A stretch of DNA of 52,206 bases from Asticcacaulis sp. AC460 (GTDB taxonomy: Bacteria; Pseudomonadota; Alphaproteobacteria; Caulobacterales; Caulobacteraceae): contig NZ_AWGD01000045.1 of assembly GCF_000495795.1 (NCBI RefSeq), forward strand, positions 1-52,206. The letters are read 5' to 3'. The notes beneath the pieces were generated by a model that saw nothing but the letters and a program-made list of their open reading frames with translations, did no database searches and was not told where the DNA came from. How positions within the stretch are numbered: position 1 is the first letter of the stretch; every line of letters begins with the position of its first letter. Shown here piece by piece: positions 51,246 through 52,206 of the stretch. The position numbers were made by a program, and so were the translations under genes.

Positions 51246-51287
51246 AGATACCCCTCCACCGCTCCCCGCAAGTGGAGAGGAGAAGAA
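51246..51287. repeat. C-rich intergenic palindromic repeat, copy 8 (short)
   Basis: AGATACCCCTCCACCGCTCC then CCGCAAGTGGAGAGGAGAAG. A short member of the same family at the right edge of the phage cluster. Confidence 0.7.
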
Positions 51288-51306
51288 TTGCCTTTTACTG
51301 AAAGAA

Positions 51307-51334
51307 AAAGGCCGGCGGTTTCCCGCCGGCCTTT
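51307..51334 (-). terminator. Strong terminator of the right-edge RTX gene
   Basis: AAAGGCCGGCGG and CCGCCGGCCTTT form a perfect 12-bp stem with a 4-base loop. On the minus strand the stem is followed by TTTTTCTTTC. It stands 25 bases past the RTX stop and also blocks read-through from the phage cluster. Confidence 0.85.
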
Positions 51335-51358
51335 CTCAGTTTGCGCGGAACCTTCGTC

Positions 51359-52206
51359 TTACACCAGGAAGACCAGGTCCGACTTGGTGATGGTGACATT
51401 GTTGTCGAAGACGACGGTGGCCGTAACGCCGCCGCTGCCGGTGCCGTTGCTGTCCCAAACCAGGGTGTGGGTCGTCGTGTTGTAGATGAACTGACCGACA
51501 TTGCCGACCGCCGTACCGTTGGCGTTGCTGGTGAACAGGGTGTTGGCCAGGCTGTTGGTGAACTCCGACGCGTTGAACGCCAGGTGGTCGACGCCCACCT
51601 GGAAGTCCGTGACGTGGTCGGTGCCGCCACCCGTCTTGTTGAAGGCGAAGCGATCGGCGCCGTCACCGCCGGTCAGGTTGTCATTGCCCGTGCCGCCGAA
51701 GATGGAGTCGGCGCCGGCGCCGGCAGTGATGGTGTCCGCACCCGCACCGCCGTCCAGGGCGTTGGCCCCGATATTGCCGGTGATGGTGTTGTTCATGGTG
51801 TTGCCAAAGCCGTAGATGTCGCCCGCGCCGTCCAGGGTCAGCTTCTCGACGTTGGCTGCCAAGGTGCGGGAGACGGTCGAGATGACCGTGTCCGTACCCG
51901 CGCCGGAGATCGAGTCTTCGAAGACGACGTCATTGGCATCGTTGACGTAGTAGACGTCGGAGCCCTGACCGCCGGCCATGGAGTCGGCACCCGCGCCACC
52001 GTCGAGGGTGTCGTTGCCTTCACCGCCAGAGATGGTGTCGTTGCCGTCCATGCCATAGAGCTGGTTGGAACCGCGGCCGCCGGTGACGTGGTTGGCCACC
52101 GCGTTGCCCCAGGCATTGGTCGCCGCCGTACCCCAGCTGGCCAGTTCGACGTTTTCCAGGTTGTCGGCCAGGGTGTAGCTGACCTGGGAGATAACCGTGT
52201 CAGCCG
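51359..52206 (-). CDS. RTX calcium-binding protein 5, C-terminal part (5' end outside window)
   Basis: The frame is open to the right edge, so the N-terminus is missing; the visible part is about 281 residues. It contains GGEGNDTLDGGAGADSMAGG-type nonapeptides and two long units (DVYYVNDANDVVFED, VEKLTLDGAGDIYGFGNTMN). A C-terminal module RFAFNKTGGGTDHVTDFQVG then ends in ITKSDLVFLV. This ending differs from the HIVW C-terminus of RTX proteins 1-4 and is the more common RTX secretion-signal type. It may therefore use a different transporter or belong to another subfamily. Confidence 0.85.
   Translation of the reverse strand, partial: ADTVISQVSYTLADNLENVELASWGTAATNAWGNAVANHVTGGRGSNQLYGMDGNDTISGGEGNDTLDGGAGADSMAGGQGSDVYYVNDANDVVFEDSISGAGTDTVISTVSRTLAANVEKLTLDGAGDIYGFGNTMNNTITGNIGANALDGGAGADTITAGAGADSIFGGTGNDNLTGGDGADRFAFNKTGGGTDHVTDFQVGVDHLAFNASEFTNSLANTLFTSNANGTAVGNVGQFIYNTTTHTLVWDSNGTGSGGVTATVVFDNNVTITKSDLVFLV

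Noticed and set aside
26307..51358. Phage attachment sites flanking the cluster
   Set aside because: I compared the left (26307-26536) and right (51216-51358) edges by eye and found only members of the dispersed C-rich repeat in common, no tRNA gene and no integrase. No att call can be supported.
1..52206. tRNA, rRNA or known riboswitch
   Set aside because: No cloverleaf with a TTCGAnTC-type arm, no rRNA signature and no recognisable riboswitch core was seen in any intergenic stretch.

Overview
The window reads as chromosomal DNA of a GC-rich alphaproteobacterium. Caulobacterales (an Asticcacaulis- or Phenylobacterium-like genome) is my best guess. It rests on codon use, the C-rich intergenic repeat family, the abundance of RTX proteins and the mix of metabolic genes. 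No rRNA, tRNA, CRISPR array, transposase or integrase was seen.

Left part (1 to 5.0 kb): an operon of the kind known from tellurite/stress (Ter) clusters. It holds a TRSP-domain protein (5' end outside the window), an HAD phosphatase, a StiP-type phosphoribosyltransferase with a PELOTA tail, a CitE-like C-C bond lyase, TelA, and a small helical protein. The first four genes overlap start-to-stop. Terminal TerB/C/D/Z genes are not in the window. From 5.0 to 6.6 kb on the minus strand lies a SatD plus DUF3307 membrane-protein pair behind a perfect 13-bp inverted repeat. The SatD protein carries what looks like a class III nucleotidyl-cyclase-like core plus a C-terminal helix-turn-helix. This is the best candidate here for an undescribed signalling or defence module.

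Middle-left (6.6 to 18 kb): yjcH-actP acetate uptake, a secreted sialate O-acetylesterase, an RTX protein, a fragment of a secreted-protein gene, a complete two-gene nicotinamide-to-NAD salvage route (NadV/NAMPT and NadM-Nudix), a hybrid histidine kinase, and a stand-alone double-receiver protein. From 18.3 to 26.3 kb three large RTX proteins stand in tandem. Four of the five RTX proteins in the window end in the same HIVW C-terminus.

Right part (26.5 to 51.2 kb): a siphovirus-type structural and lysis cluster in canonical order. It runs from a small-terminase candidate through large terminase, portal, HK97 protease, capsid, connectors, tail tube, tail assembly chaperone (with a clear -1 slippery site), tape measure, distal tail/hub proteins, a tailspike-like beta-helix protein, fibre, holin-like protein, M15 endolysin and a small membrane protein. 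There is no integrase, repressor or replication gene, and host-style intergenic repeats sit inside the cluster. It is therefore either a decayed or domesticated prophage or a gene-transfer-agent-like element. A visibly AT-richer island (about 45.9 to 50.3 kb) between fibre and lysis genes holds an inverted 2OG-Fe(II) oxygenase, a receptor-binding fibre and three tandem paralogous methyltransferases. A duplicated fibre start (MMGFGIGRMGLA) shows this is a cassette-exchange site. A fifth RTX gene, running off the right edge on the minus strand, bounds the cluster.
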